Source: JAIYDQ01 sp034408855 (lineage in GTDB: Bacteria > Planctomycetota > Planctomycetia > Pirellulales > Pirellulaceae). From it: a stretch of 64,000 bases of DNA. Where the stretch lies: contig JAWXCK010000294.1 of NCBI GenBank assembly GCA_034408855.1, forward strand, positions 1 through 64,000, given 5' to 3'. Below the pieces are notes generated by a model, which had not been told where the DNA came from, did no database searches, and saw only the letters and a program-made list of their open reading frames with translations. This document shows, piece after piece, positions 1 through 8,737 of the stretch (its first letter is position 1; each line of letters opens with the position of its first letter). The position numbers were made by a program, and so were the translations under genes.

Positions 1-334
1 CTCCTCCACCGCCTCCTCCACCATCTCGACCACCTCCGCCGCGATAACCACCACCACCGCCGCCGCGATGGCCACCGCTAGGTCGGTCTTCTCGTGGTTT
101 TGCTTCGTTGCACGAAATACGTCGCCCTGCGACTTCTTGCTGGTTCAAACCATCCATAGCTGCTTTTGCCTCTTCCTCATTAGGCATTTCAATAAACGCG
201 AAGCCTCTCGAGCGACCCGTTTCACGATCGATAACGATGCTAACTTTACTCACGTTACCGAACTGACTAAATGCTTGTCTCAAGTCATCTTCCGAAGCTT
301 GATACGACAAATTCCCGACGTAGATATTCGTCAC
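1..334 (-). CDS. RRM-domain RNA-binding protein (3' end beyond the window)
   Basis: Reading the minus strand from a GTG at 334 gives a protein that begins MTNIYVGNLSYQASEDD. RNP2 (IYVGNL, residues 4-9) and RNP1 (RGFAFIEM, residues 43-50) are both clear, so this is a single-RRM glycine-rich RNA-binding protein like those of cyanobacteria and planctomycetes. After about residue 80 it becomes a Gly/Arg-rich tail (GGGGYRGGGG type) that runs off the window edge. Such proteins bind single-stranded RNA and are often cold-induced; that role is inferred. The roughly 185-base leader between 334 and 519 has no gene and could hold its promoter and 5' UTR. Confidence 0.85.
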   Translation of the reverse strand, partial: MTNIYVGNLSYQASEDDLRQAFSQFGNVSKVSIVIDRETGRSRGFAFIEMPNEEEAKAAMDGLNQQEVAGRRISCNEAKPREDRPSGGHRGGGGGGYRGGGGRDGGGGGGG

Positions 335-519
335 CTAACTCATCCCTTTACTAACATCTCCCGTGAGGGCAATCACAAAATCGGCTGGCACATCGATGCC
401 AAGCAACCGACGGATTATCGAATTCTTCGTGGCTGCCGTCAACAATTTTTTAGCTTCTACGAAAAAAAGTTAAAAAGTTATTGGAGGACATTTGAACGTC
501 GGGAACGAAAACGCTCTGC

Positions 520-984
520 CTAGTGCTTAATTTCGAAGATCGCTTCGATTTCGACGGCCATTCCTGACGGGAGAGCGTTGGTGCCCAGCGCGCTGCGGAC
601 ACCGACACCTAAGTCGCTTCCCCATAGATCAACGAACAATTGGCTACAGCCGTTCATGACGGCTGGCTGCTGGTCGAAAACCTCGGTACACCGAACTAAA
701 CCCAGCAACTTTATGACGCGAACAACTCGATCGAGCGAGCCGAGATTGGCGCGAAGCGTCGCCAACAATGCAAGTCCCGTTTGCCGGGCAGCTTCCTTGC
801 CTTGCTCGGGCGTAATGTCGTCGCCGACTCGACCAAGATGCAATGTTCCGTCGCTATTGAGCGGCCCGTGTCCCGACAGGTAGGCTAGGTTGCCGACGAT
901 CAACATCGGTTTATAAAGGCCGGCGGGCTTTGGAGCGGGCGGAAGCGAAATACCTAACTCTTTCAATTTCAACTCGGCGGACAT
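520..984 (-). CDS. RidA/YjgF-family protein (YjgF_endoribonc-like subgroup)
   Basis: The 154-residue protein has the length and layout of the RidA superfamily: an N-terminal strand region (GNLAYLSGHGPL), a central helix (EAARQTGLALLATLRANLGSLDRV) and the C-terminal block VRSALGTNALPSGMAVEIEA. The Arg in VRSALG corresponds to the residue that binds substrate carboxylate in deaminating RidA members. The family hydrolyses reactive enamine/imine intermediates, but several subgroups have no known substrate; the extra N-terminal length fits the group sometimes called putative endoribonuclease. It is a stand-alone minus-strand gene. Confidence 0.8.
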   Translation of the reverse strand: MSAELKLKELGISLPPAPKPAGLYKPMLIVGNLAYLSGHGPLNSDGTLHLGRVGDDITPEQGKEAARQTGLALLATLRANLGSLDRVVRVIKLLGLVRCTEVFDQQPAVMNGCSQLFVDLWGSDLGVGVRSALGTNALPSGMAVEIEAIFEIKH

Positions 985-1079
985 GCAAATTCCTTTTTAG
1001 AACGAATGGCTCTCAGCAGAAGCATATAAACAATAACTCGAACCGTTTTGTTATAACAGCTTTTAGAAACGAAGGTCGT

Positions 1080-1694
1080 TTAGCCGCCAGCGGTTACTGG
1101 CAAAAAAGTCTTCCACGATTCGTATCGAGGATCTTTTAGCGTCGCGACCATCCCAGGATTTGCGTGCGGACGAATCGGATGGTTAAGCAGTCGCATGTTC
1201 GCTTCAACCGGCGTACGGCCACCTTTTTTAGAATTGCAATGAGTGCAACTACAGACGACGTTTTCCCAGGTTGTTTTTCCGCCTTGCGAACGAGGGACTA
1301 CGTGATCGAGACTCAGTTGACTCATCGGACGAGTTTGCCCGCAATACTGGCATCGATATCCGTCTCGAGCGAAAAGGTTTTTGCGGTTAAAGCGAACCGT
1401 CGATTTTGGAACCTTGTCAAATAAAATCAAGCGAACGATTCGAGGAACCTGAACTTCTTGGTGAGGTGTTCGAAGAAACTCTTCGCCATGCTGTTTTTCC
1501 ATCGCGTGCAACTGCGACATTTCACACCAATTATCAAAGTCATAATTCGCGTACGAATCGTCCTCGATCGTAATGACTTCAGCACAGCCTCGATACAGAA
1601 GCGTCATGGCTCGACGAACGTCGACCACGCGAACCGCCATGTAGAAACGGTTCAAAACCAATACACTACAGTCCAACATCGAGCTCTCGCTCAT
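1080..1694 (-). CDS. HNH endonuclease family protein
   Basis: The 204-residue protein carries a canonical HNH domain in its second half: a CxxC zinc pair (CQYCG), the LDHVVPRSQGG core with the catalytic His, then ENVVCSCTHCNSKKGG with a second zinc pair. The N-terminal 90 residues (LVLNRFYMAVRVVDVRRAMTLL) are the usual lead-in of this widespread stand-alone HNH group of planctomycetes and cyanobacteria. The role is unknown; such proteins are not obviously linked to restriction or phage. The ATG at 1694 is the start. No neighbouring methylase or terminase argues for a defence or phage function. Confidence 0.85.
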   Translation of the reverse strand: MSESSMLDCSVLVLNRFYMAVRVVDVRRAMTLLYRGCAEVITIEDDSYANYDFDNWCEMSQLHAMEKQHGEEFLRTPHQEVQVPRIVRLILFDKVPKSTVRFNRKNLFARDGYRCQYCGQTRPMSQLSLDHVVPRSQGGKTTWENVVCSCTHCNSKKGGRTPVEANMRLLNHPIRPHANPGMVATLKDPRYESWKTFLPVTAGG

Positions 1695-1766
1695 CGGTCA
1701 GCTCCTCGAAAAGCGCAAATCTAGCCTAGGTGCAAGCCGGGTCACTTTACGAGTATTTTAACCATC

Positions 1767-3041
1767 TCAGGCGCAGCGAATACCGTCAAGAAGCGCGCTT
1801 TTTGAAACTAATCGCATTTTCTTTTGCTGTTCGGCCAAAATCCCAACCAAGACGAAAGGTATCAATGGAATCCCGAGATGCTGTAAGGCGACTGGGGCAA
1901 GAACGACGGCTCCCGTCAGGATTGCGTAGTAGAAGAGTCCTCTTTTGAGATCGATGGACAAGTACCAAAGCACCGGTATCAATAGGATCAAGAGATCGTA
2001 GTAGTAGGTATGCGGGCTCAATAAAAACGTCGCCGATAGAACGCACCATAAAATACCTGGATTTTCGACGTCTAAACTTTGGGATTCTACGAGTACCCAA
2101 AGTCCGTATAACGAAAGCGGCAGCACGACAAACCACTTCAGGACTGCGATATTGCGCTCTCCGATCGCGACGTACGAAAGGGCATTTAAGCTGCATGACC
2201 AGTCGAGGTGGTATCCTTGTATCCCAGTGTAGCTACTGCTCATTCGAAGCTTTTCAGCAAAGCCGCTCCATACTTCGATTGGAAGCAGCGCAAATGCTCC
2301 GCCCCAAAGCATGGCAACTGTTAGCGTTGCTCCGAAGAGAAATCGCCATCGCCCGTAACGGAGCATTACCAGCGGCAGCAGGAAAAACAGCGTCGGTTTG
2401 ATCGAGAGCAACCCAAACACGATTCCTGCCCAACCATCCTTTTTATTTCGCAACAGAGCCCAGGTGACGGCGAAAATAAGCAACCAAAAAGGCCCTTTTT
2501 GTCCTACGATAAAGCAATAAACCGAGCACGGAAAAAGGACGATTCCGATCCAAGACCAGCGCTCGATAACGCGTCTTGTCAACGCATCACCCTGAAAGTC
2601 TTGAAATCGAACCAAGTGCTTGGCGGTTACCCAGCTACCGAGGCCCATCGACGCCATCAGAAGAGCGGACCAGGCGATCGTCGCGAAACGATACGGGATC
2701 CATGCAACCAATGTGGCTAAGCCATAGTGCGGGGGTGGATATACCGGTGGAAAGTAGCAAGCCCGAGACCATTGAATACCCGTGTAGGCCGGATCGTGCT
2801 GCCGCGCCTCGAAGGTTCGTGTGTGGTAAAGCTCTCGCGCCTCGCCCCCAAGAATCATTCGCCCGCCGACCCACTCTTGTAAAAAATCGTTTCCGTACGG
2901 AGCTTCGGTAACTGTGCTTGGATTCCAACAATGGCTCGGCGAAATGAAGACGAGAATTCCCATGAAGGCGGCCAGCGCCAACGAAAGTGCGATCGTCCAG
3001 GAACGATACGAGATGGGAGACTCAATTTTCATGCGGCGCAT
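1767..3041 (-). CDS. DUF2029/GT87-like multi-pass membrane glycosyltransferase
   Basis: This 424-residue polytopic membrane protein has about ten hydrophobic segments. The first loop contains YGNDFLQEWVGGRMILGG and then FPPVYPPPHYG, the acidic and Pro-rich region typical of GT-C fold mannosyl/arabinosyl transferases of family GT87 (DUF2029). Such enzymes use polyprenyl-phosphate sugars on the outer side of the inner membrane. The substrate cannot be told from the sequence. The start is ATG 3041 or the in-frame ATG at 3032. It stands alone on the minus strand. Confidence 0.75.
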   Translation of the reverse strand: MRRMKIESPISYRSWTIALSLALAAFMGILVFISPSHCWNPSTVTEAPYGNDFLQEWVGGRMILGGEARELYHTRTFEARQHDPAYTGIQWSRACYFPPVYPPPHYGLATLVAWIPYRFATIAWSALLMASMGLGSWVTAKHLVRFQDFQGDALTRRVIERWSWIGIVLFPCSVYCFIVGQKGPFWLLIFAVTWALLRNKKDGWAGIVFGLLSIKPTLFFLLPLVMLRYGRWRFLFGATLTVAMLWGGAFALLPIEVWSGFAEKLRMSSSYTGIQGYHLDWSCSLNALSYVAIGERNIAVLKWFVVLPLSLYGLWVLVESQSLDVENPGILWCVLSATFLLSPHTYYYDLLILLIPVLWYLSIDLKRGLFYYAILTGAVVLAPVALQHLGIPLIPFVLVGILAEQQKKMRLVSKSALLDGIRCA

Positions 3042-3166
3042 CGCAACGAATGGGGAATCGATCGTACTTACTTTATTTACCTTAGAAATCGCGCTGCGGT
3101 ATAAAAAAACAATAAAAACCGCCCCTAGCGTTCAGCATACGATCCGTTAAAATGGGAGCTCTAGAT

Positions 3167-3210
3167 AGGTTTGGGAGGATTGTGTTTCCTCAAACCTTTT
3201 TTGCTTTTTT
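3167..3210 (+). terminator. Possible Rho-independent terminator with no obvious upstream gene
   Basis: A stem formed by AGGTTTGGGA (from 3167) and TCCTCAAACCT (with one bulge and two G-T pairs) is followed by a T-rich tract TTTTTTGCTTTTTT at 3197-3210. It points along the plus strand, yet no plus-strand gene ends nearby; the gene to the left is transcribed away from it. Confidence 0.4.
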
Positions 3211-3277
3211 GCGTCCATGGTGGGAATGAAATCACTCATCTCCAACCGTCGCAATGTTACGTAGCCGTTGAACCAAA

Positions 3278-3751
3278 ATGAGAGCCTCGATAGAACGCTT
3301 CCAAAACTTAAACGATTTGATGGACTCGGTTCCTGAAGAAATCGTTCGTCGAATCCAGCAAGAATCCGAAACTGATCAAGCACCATTGACTGAAAGTAGT
3401 TCCATGACAAACGAGAAGAAGATTAGTAAATCCAAACGCATTCGCGACTATATTGAAGATCATGCCGAGGCGAAGCCTAAAGATATTGTCGAGGCTTTGT
3501 CGCAATACGGTGTCACTGTGTCGGATGTCGGTAACGTGCGTGCGAAGCTCAAGGGTGAAAAATCTGATCGCAAGAGCAGCGATAAGAATGCTGCCAGCAA
3601 GAATTCCCCGCGGCCCGTAGCTCAACCGTCTGCTGCTTCGGGAATCAATCTAAAAGCTCTCGAGCACGGAACGATGTTTCTTAAAGAAGCTGGTTCGCTA
3701 AGCAACGCTCGAGAGTTGTTGATCGTGATCGATCGAATCCGATCGGTCTAG
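3278..3751 (+). CDS. Hypothetical small protein with a helical DNA-binding-like segment
   Basis: The 157-residue protein has a core KSKRIRDYIEDHAEAKPKDI followed by VEALSQYGVTVSDVGNVRAKL. This looks like a short helix-turn-helix-type module of a kind often seen in planctomycete hypothetical proteins. A Lys/Ser/Pro-rich linker and a C-terminal helical segment (GTMFLKEAGSLSNARELL) follow. The real start may be the ATG at 3404, just before the conserved-looking core, since the first 40 residues are low in recognisable content. No function can be assigned. Confidence 0.6.
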   Translation: MRASIERFQNLNDLMDSVPEEIVRRIQQESETDQAPLTESSSMTNEKKISKSKRIRDYIEDHAEAKPKDIVEALSQYGVTVSDVGNVRAKLKGEKSDRKSSDKNAASKNSPRPVAQPSAASGINLKALEHGTMFLKEAGSLSNARELLIVIDRIRSV

Positions 3752-3797
3752 CGTGGTCTTATATTGGTCGACAGTCGCTTTGCGGCTATGGAAAAAT

Positions 3798-3876
3798 CAC
3801 GTAGTTCAGTCTTTCTAAGACTGAAACCACCGCAAAGCTACGGGGTTTTTGCGTCTCGGAGAGACGCAGCTACCCG
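3798..3876. repeat. REPIN-like palindromic doublet (two GTAG-flanked hairpins)
   Basis: A GTAG tetranucleotide at 3801-3804 precedes hairpin 1 (TTCAGTCTT, loop TCT, AAGACTGAA; 3805-3825). Hairpin 2 (GCGTCTC, loop GGA, GAGACGC; 3851-3867) is followed by AG and CTAC (3870-3873), which is GTAG on the other strand. Two REP-type hairpins in inverted orientation with outer GTAG is the layout of REPINs mobilised by RAYT transposases. A relative with the same GTCTC/GAGAC core lies at 30811-30936. Confidence 0.6.
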
Positions 3877-3897
3877 TCAGCAGAATGCATTCACAGG

Positions 3898-4467
3898 CTA
3901 GAAGTACATGCCTTGGAAGGCGAAGTATCCTAGGGCGGCGATGGTCATCGGAATCCCATACGGTAGTAAACGCATGGTTGGCTTTCGCTCGGCAGCTTTC
4001 TGATAGAGCGACTCGGTGTCGCGAGCTTGCCAAAATTCACGAAGGATCATCACGAATTGTTTGCTGTGGTGTTTCCACTGACCGCTCCAGCCAATCATCA
4101 TCAGTGCCATCAAAGCACCGACAATGGTCGTCGCGATAAAGATATTCAAGGTGTGGTCGACGTAGACCCACGCACCGATGCCTGCTAGTAATTTAACGTC
4201 ACCGGCTCCCATGCCACCGACACTGTAAAGGACGTACAGCAACATCAGTCCCACGACGGAACCGAGCAGGCTCCAGCCAAAACCCGTCAAGCCACCGGCG
4301 TAGGCGCTGTAGATCCAGCCCGTCAAGATCATCGGGAAGGTTATCCAATTGGGAACCTTGAGCATCCAGCCATCGATAACGGCTGCTACAACCAACGTCA
4401 CCGAAACCAACCAAACTTGCCAGTGAGCGGTGAAAGCTTGTGATACCGAAACCCAATCCATGATCAT
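3898..4467 (-). CDS. Prepilin peptidase, CpaA/TadV type (A24 family)
   Basis: The 189-residue membrane protein has the two aspartates of the type IV prepilin peptidase family: one in AAVIDGWMLKVPNW near residue 32 and one in the GxGD signature GMGAGDVKLL near residue 92. It lacks the N-terminal methylase domain, as expected for the short CpaA/TadV type that processes Flp pilins. It lies just downstream of a Flp pilin gene on the same strand, the likely substrate. No other tad genes (tadA, tadB/C, rcpA) are in the window. It might also process the pseudopilins of the operon at 22.6-37.7 kb if no PilD/GspO exists elsewhere. Confidence 0.85.
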   Translation of the reverse strand: MIMDWVSVSQAFTAHWQVWLVSVTLVVAAVIDGWMLKVPNWITFPMILTGWIYSAYAGGLTGFGWSLLGSVVGLMLLYVLYSVGGMGAGDVKLLAGIGAWVYVDHTLNIFIATTIVGALMALMMIGWSGQWKHHSKQFVMILREFWQARDTESLYQKAAERKPTMRLLPYGIPMTIAALGYFAFQGMYF

Positions 4468-4515
4468 TCCCTAATGTGTCTTGTAGTACTAATGAATGGT
4501 TTAAATAATGCGTCG

Positions 4516-4710
4516 TTAGCGAACAGGAAACATCCAAAACCAGGTGGCGGCTAACGTAGCCATGGCACATCCCAACATTTCCCAAAGTCCATGAATGGCT
4601 TCGATGGGCAAAAAATTTGTGTGCATCGTAGAAGGAACTTTCTGTAAGGCAAAAAGGCGACGAGCGCTCCAGCCAAAACTAGAATCGCTCGCCGCTTGCG
4701 TTGAAGCCAT
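4516..4710 (-). CDS. Possible small membrane protein between flp and the prepilin peptidase
   Basis: An ATG at 4710, eight bases after the Flp pilin stop codon, opens a 64-codon frame (MASTQAASDSSFGWS at the start). It ends in one hydrophobic stretch, LWEMLGCAMATLAATWFW, followed by a short positive tail. Its place between two related genes in the same direction, the near-zero spacing and the single predicted membrane helix make it a credible small gene. No strong ribosome-binding site is visible and no family is recognised. Confidence 0.4.
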   Translation of the reverse strand: MASTQAASDSSFGWSARRLFALQKVPSTMHTNFLPIEAIHGLWEMLGCAMATLAATWFWMFPVR

Positions 4711-4717
4711 TTGCCAA

Positions 4718-4903
4718 CTAGGCGCCTGGACCGCTGATTTGTTGAGCAACAGCGGTGAAGGTCGACGATGCGTTTGTTCCGATCGTCTTAACAGCACCCA
4801 AGCAAATGACAATGATCAGCGAGAGCATAACCGCGTACTCGACTGCTGTAGGTCCGTCTTCCGACTTCAGGAAGCGCTTAATCTTCTGTGCGAAATTCTT
4901 CAT
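4718..4903 (-). CDS. Flp/Fap-type pilin (type IVb)
   Basis: The 61-residue protein begins MKNFAQKIKRFLKSEDG and continues PTAVEYAVMLSLIIVICLGA. The leader ends in Gly with the invariant Glu at +5 and Tyr at +6, and a single hydrophobic helix follows: the signature of Flp pilins. A perfect GGAGG (4909-4913) lies six bases upstream of the ATG at 4903, which decides this start over a longer in-frame alternative. The mature pilin would be about 44 residues. The prepilin peptidase gene downstream is the expected processing enzyme. Confidence 0.9.
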   Translation of the reverse strand: MKNFAQKIKRFLKSEDGPTAVEYAVMLSLIIVICLGAVKTIGTNASSTFTAVAQQISGPGA

Positions 4904-4921
4904 AGTATCCTCCGACTCCAA

Positions 4922-5365
4922 TAGGCTTAGGCTTCAACACCGTTTGCCTGACTCTAACCACACTGCCTCGCGTCGACATTTGCACTGCATATCGCCATAC
5001 GCAGCGTTCCAACATCGAGGACAATAAAAAGGCCCGTTTCCAGGCAACGACTCGAACGCGACTCGTCAAATGAAACTTAGGACAATTTAGGCAGGAGTCA
5101 AACTTTAACGGTTAACAAATCTCTAGCAATTACGGACATTTTCTCGCACCCGCGACGCGGTCAGTCCAACGACCGGTACGATCGTTATGATCGGAAGGTT
5201 TATTCGAGTCTGGAACGTTGCATGACTACTTCGCTCGTCCATTTTTCCGGATTGAAGCAAATGCTCCGATCGCTCGAACTTTGTAAGGCTTTCGGTTAGA
5301 ATCGCTCCCTTGCGCGATGTCGCACTTCACCTTTCCCAATTCCTCCAAGCAGCGGACCGGACCCT
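4922..5365. other. Divergent intergenic region without a visible gene
   Basis: This stretch separates the minus-strand flp gene from the plus-strand sulfatase gene. It must hold both promoters, but I see no convincing -35/-10 pair, operator or structured RNA, and no open frame with a credible start. Confidence 0.5.
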
Positions 5366-6850
5366 ATGAAATTGAATTTGATCATCGCATTTTTATTGCT
5401 AGGGTGTGGCACCGGTATCTCCGCCGAGACTCGACCAAACGTTCTATTTATCTTGACCGATGACCAGCGGTCGGATGCCGTCGGGCTGGCCGGTAATCCA
5501 CACCTTAAAACCCCTAATATCGATCGGCTAGGTCATGAAGGCGTCTACTTCAAAAACGCCTTCTGTACGACTTCGCTTTGTTCGCCTAGCCGAGCCAGTA
5601 TTCTGAGCGGACTCTACGCTCACAAACATGGCGTTGTCAACAACTTTACCGAGTACCCGACGGCTCTCAAGAACTTCCCAGTTCAACTTCACGCAATGGG
5701 TTACGACACTGCCTATATCGGTAAATGGCACATGGGCGAAGAAAACGATGAACCTCGGCCTGGTTTTAACTGGTTTGTAACGCACAAAGGACAAGGCAAG
5801 TATTTCGATACCGAATTTAATTTTAACGGCCAGAAACGCGAAGTGGTAAACGGTTACTACACAACCGTCGTCACCGATATGGCGGAGGAATGGTTAAATC
5901 GACCTCGCGACCAGAAACCTTGGTGTTTGATGATCGGGCACAAAGCGCCGCATAGTTTCTACTTCCCTGAACCCAAATATGAAAAGGCGTTTGATAACGT
6001 TCGGGTCAATTATCCCGAAACCGCTTTCATGCTCGCGGACAAGCCAACTTGGATCAAGGAACGATTGTATACCTGGCACGGCATTTACGGCCCGCTCTTT
6101 GAATGGCGAAAGCAGTTTCCCGACGATTCGCCGGAAGCCGTCAAAGATTTCCAAGCCATGACCCGAGCTTACTGGGGAACCTTGTTATCGGTCGACGATA
6201 GCATGGGGCGGCTTTATGAGTTCCTCAAGAAGCGCGGCGAACTCGATAATACGATTATCGTATTTATGAGCGACAACGGCATTTTGAATGGCGAGCATGG
6301 AATGGTTGATAAACGAACGGCTCATGAGCCAAGTATTCGCATCCTTCAGATCGTGCGATTTCCAGGCTTGACACAAACCAACCAACCCAAGACGATTGAT
6401 CAGCAAGTGCTGACGCTGGATGTCGCTCCAAGCTTGCTTGAACTATGCCGCGCTCCGGCGCTAACTAACATCGACGGTCGCTCGTGGGTCAAGCTCGTCC
6501 AATCCGGCGATCCTCATTGGCGGAAATCATGGCTTTATCATTACAACTACGAAAAGCAGTTTCCATACACGCCGAACGTGCGAAGTGTTCGAACGGAATC
6601 ATGGAAGTACACTCATTCACCGCACGGCGACGGCGGACCCGATCGGCACATGGCCGAACTCTACAACATCGAGTTTGATCCCGAGGAACGGCACAATCTG
6701 ATTTCAAATCCGAAGTACGCCGACGTCGTAAATCAGATGAAGGACGAGTTGCTCAATGTAATGCAGGGTGTTGGCCTAACGCCAGACACTGATAAGATGC
6801 CGATCGACGATGGAATCAAACAAGAGCTTCCCGATCAAAAAATCCGCTGA
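5366..6850 (+). CDS. Secreted sulfatase (S1 family, formylglycine type)
   Basis: The 494-residue protein starts with a signal peptide (LNLIIAFLLLGCGTGISA) and then RPNVLFILTDDQRSD, the metal-binding strand of type I sulfatases. The CxPSR signature is CSPSR with Cys72 as the residue converted to formylglycine. Further family blocks are GKWHMG, a His in GHKAPHSF and the late metal ligands in FMSDNG. Such enzymes cleave sulfate esters from algal or host polysaccharides and are numerous in marine planctomycetes. The exact substrate cannot be read. A formylglycine-generating or anaerobic maturase is needed but not present here. The DUF885 gene starts 14 bases downstream. Confidence 0.92.
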   Translation: MKLNLIIAFLLLGCGTGISAETRPNVLFILTDDQRSDAVGLAGNPHLKTPNIDRLGHEGVYFKNAFCTTSLCSPSRASILSGLYAHKHGVVNNFTEYPTALKNFPVQLHAMGYDTAYIGKWHMGEENDEPRPGFNWFVTHKGQGKYFDTEFNFNGQKREVVNGYYTTVVTDMAEEWLNRPRDQKPWCLMIGHKAPHSFYFPEPKYEKAFDNVRVNYPETAFMLADKPTWIKERLYTWHGIYGPLFEWRKQFPDDSPEAVKDFQAMTRAYWGTLLSVDDSMGRLYEFLKKRGELDNTIIVFMSDNGILNGEHGMVDKRTAHEPSIRILQIVRFPGLTQTNQPKTIDQQVLTLDVAPSLLELCRAPALTNIDGRSWVKLVQSGDPHWRKSWLYHYNYEKQFPYTPNVRSVRTESWKYTHSPHGDGGPDRHMAELYNIEFDPEERHNLISNPKYADVVNQMKDELLNVMQGVGLTPDTDKMPIDDGIKQELPDQKIR

Positions 6851-6864
6851 ACGAGTTCAAAAAT

Positions 6865-8655
6865 ATGTTGCGAATTGAAGATTCGGTTTTTTGGGCGTTG
6901 TGTCTGTTGATGGGTGTTTTTACGAACCAAGCCAAAGCAGACTCGGCGACCGACAGTGGGCTGAAACAACTTTTCTCCGACTATCACGAACAGTTCTTGA
7001 TAATCTTTCCTTTGGAAGCCACGAGTTTTGGCGACTCGCGATACAACGATCAACTTCAAATCGATATCTCAGAGGAATTCTTAGCGAAGGAAAAGCGGTT
7101 CTATGAAAGTACGCTGAATCGACTCGAAAAGATCGACTCCGAGCTAGCGAGCGACACGTTGCGACTATCCGCTGAAATCTTGAGGTATGAGCTTCAAATT
7201 AGGCTAGCCGCATTTCCGTTCAAAGCTGAACGTATTCCGTTTACTCAATTTGAAGGACTACCGATCGGGCTAGCTCAAATGGGAAGTGGTACCGGAACGC
7301 ACCCCTTTAAGTCGGTCAAAGATTACGAAGACTGGCTCAAACGTCTCGAAGCTTTCTCGACATGGTCGTTGGTTGCCATCGAGCGATTTCGCGAAGGGGC
7401 AACCGATGAGTTCGTGCTTCCCACGATTTTAGTCGAGCGAATGATCGAGCAACTCTTAGATAAGAGCATCGTTTCGGACGATCCAACGCAGAGCTTGTTC
7501 TATAAACCAATCGAGCGGATGCCGAAATCGTTTTCGACGCAAGACCAACAGAGATTGACAACCGCTTATCAGAGAGCGGTCGCCGAACTTGTAATACCTG
7601 CTTATCGAAGAATGGGTGTATTCTTGCGCGACGAGTACCTGCCGAAAACTCGAACGACCTCCGGTGTTTCGACATTGCCCAACGGCAAAGACTACTATCG
7701 ATATTGTGTCCGCTATTGGACGACAACGACTTTGACGCCCGACGAAATCTATGCGATTGGCGAAAGAGAGGTTGCGCGAATTCGAAACGAAATGGAATTG
7801 GTGCGACAGCAGATGCGATTCGAAGGCGACTTGACGGAGTTCTTCGAAGACTTGAGGACCGACCCGCAATACAAACCATTCGAATCTCCCGAAGCGGTTC
7901 TTGCCTTCTTCGTAGCCATTCAGACAAAACTCGAACCGATGCTCGATAAAGCGTTCTCGAGTCGTCCGAAAACGCCCTTCGAGATTCGTCGAACAGAAAC
8001 GTTCCGAGAAAAAACTGCGAGTGCCGAATACATGCCAGGCAACGCGGATGGTTCGCGACCGGGAATCTTTTACGTCCCAATTCCGGATGCTTTGGATTTT
8101 AATATCACCAGCGGCATGGAATCGTTATTCCTCCATGAAGCCTTGCCGGGGCATCATTATCAGATCTCACTCCAACAAGAGAACGAGTCGCTACCACCAT
8201 TCGCGAGGTTCCTTTGGTATGGTGCCTATGGCGAGGGTTGGGCGCTCTACTGCGAGTCGATCGGGAGCGAGCTGGGGCTTTATAGCGATCCTAAGCAACG
8301 GATCGGTGCCTTGGGTGACGAGATGCATCGCGCGATTCGCTTAGTCGTCGATGTTGGGCTGCATTGGAAAGGATGGACGCGCGAGCAAGCTATCGAGTTT
8401 ATGATGGCCAATGAGCCCTTATCGTTAGACGGTACAATTGCGGAGATCGAACGCTATATGGCGTATCCGGGGCAGGCGTTAAGTTATAAAATGGGGCAAC
8501 TTAAGATTACGGAATTAAGGAAAAAATGCGAGCAACGACTGGGAGATCGGTTTTCGATTGCCGCTTTTCATGACCAGTTACTACGCAATGGTAGCATGCC
8601 GCTGGACGTTCTCGAACGTAGAATACAAGCTTGGGATCCCCAAGACCTGCGTTGA
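6865..8655 (+). CDS. DUF885 family hydrolase, probable metal-dependent peptidase
   Basis: The 596-residue protein has a short N-terminal signal sequence (WALCLLMGVFTNQAKA). Its signature is H424-EALPG-H430-H431, a zincin-like HExxxGH variant, then GEGWALYCE and the C-terminal MAYPGQALSYKMGQLKI block. All are hallmarks of DUF885, a family distantly related to carboxypeptidase Taq/M32-like metallopeptidases. It is probably exported and hydrolyses peptides, but family substrates are poorly known. It starts 14 bases after the sulfatase stop, so the two are probably co-transcribed. Confidence 0.85.
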   Translation: MLRIEDSVFWALCLLMGVFTNQAKADSATDSGLKQLFSDYHEQFLIIFPLEATSFGDSRYNDQLQIDISEEFLAKEKRFYESTLNRLEKIDSELASDTLRLSAEILRYELQIRLAAFPFKAERIPFTQFEGLPIGLAQMGSGTGTHPFKSVKDYEDWLKRLEAFSTWSLVAIERFREGATDEFVLPTILVERMIEQLLDKSIVSDDPTQSLFYKPIERMPKSFSTQDQQRLTTAYQRAVAELVIPAYRRMGVFLRDEYLPKTRTTSGVSTLPNGKDYYRYCVRYWTTTTLTPDEIYAIGEREVARIRNEMELVRQQMRFEGDLTEFFEDLRTDPQYKPFESPEAVLAFFVAIQTKLEPMLDKAFSSRPKTPFEIRRTETFREKTASAEYMPGNADGSRPGIFYVPIPDALDFNITSGMESLFLHEALPGHHYQISLQQENESLPPFARFLWYGAYGEGWALYCESIGSELGLYSDPKQRIGALGDEMHRAIRLVVDVGLHWKGWTREQAIEFMMANEPLSLDGTIAEIERYMAYPGQALSYKMGQLKITELRKKCEQRLGDRFSIAAFHDQLLRNGSMPLDVLERRIQAWDPQDLR

Positions 8656-8737
8656 CCCCAGGTTTCCTGTCGAGCTACTATATTATGGAATTGCTCAAAA
8701 ATAACTTCCGGGTTTTTCCACAAAGCAACAATTTAAT

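Noticed and set aside
5366..5425. Possible lipobox in the sulfatase signal peptide (LLLGC)
   Set aside because: The -2 residue is Leu and a better signal peptidase I site (GISA) follows; sulfatases of this type are usually soluble.
7337..8080. 247-codon minus-strand frame opposite the DUF885 gene
   Set aside because: Arg/Ser-rich shadow of a gene with clear catalytic motifs on the plus strand.
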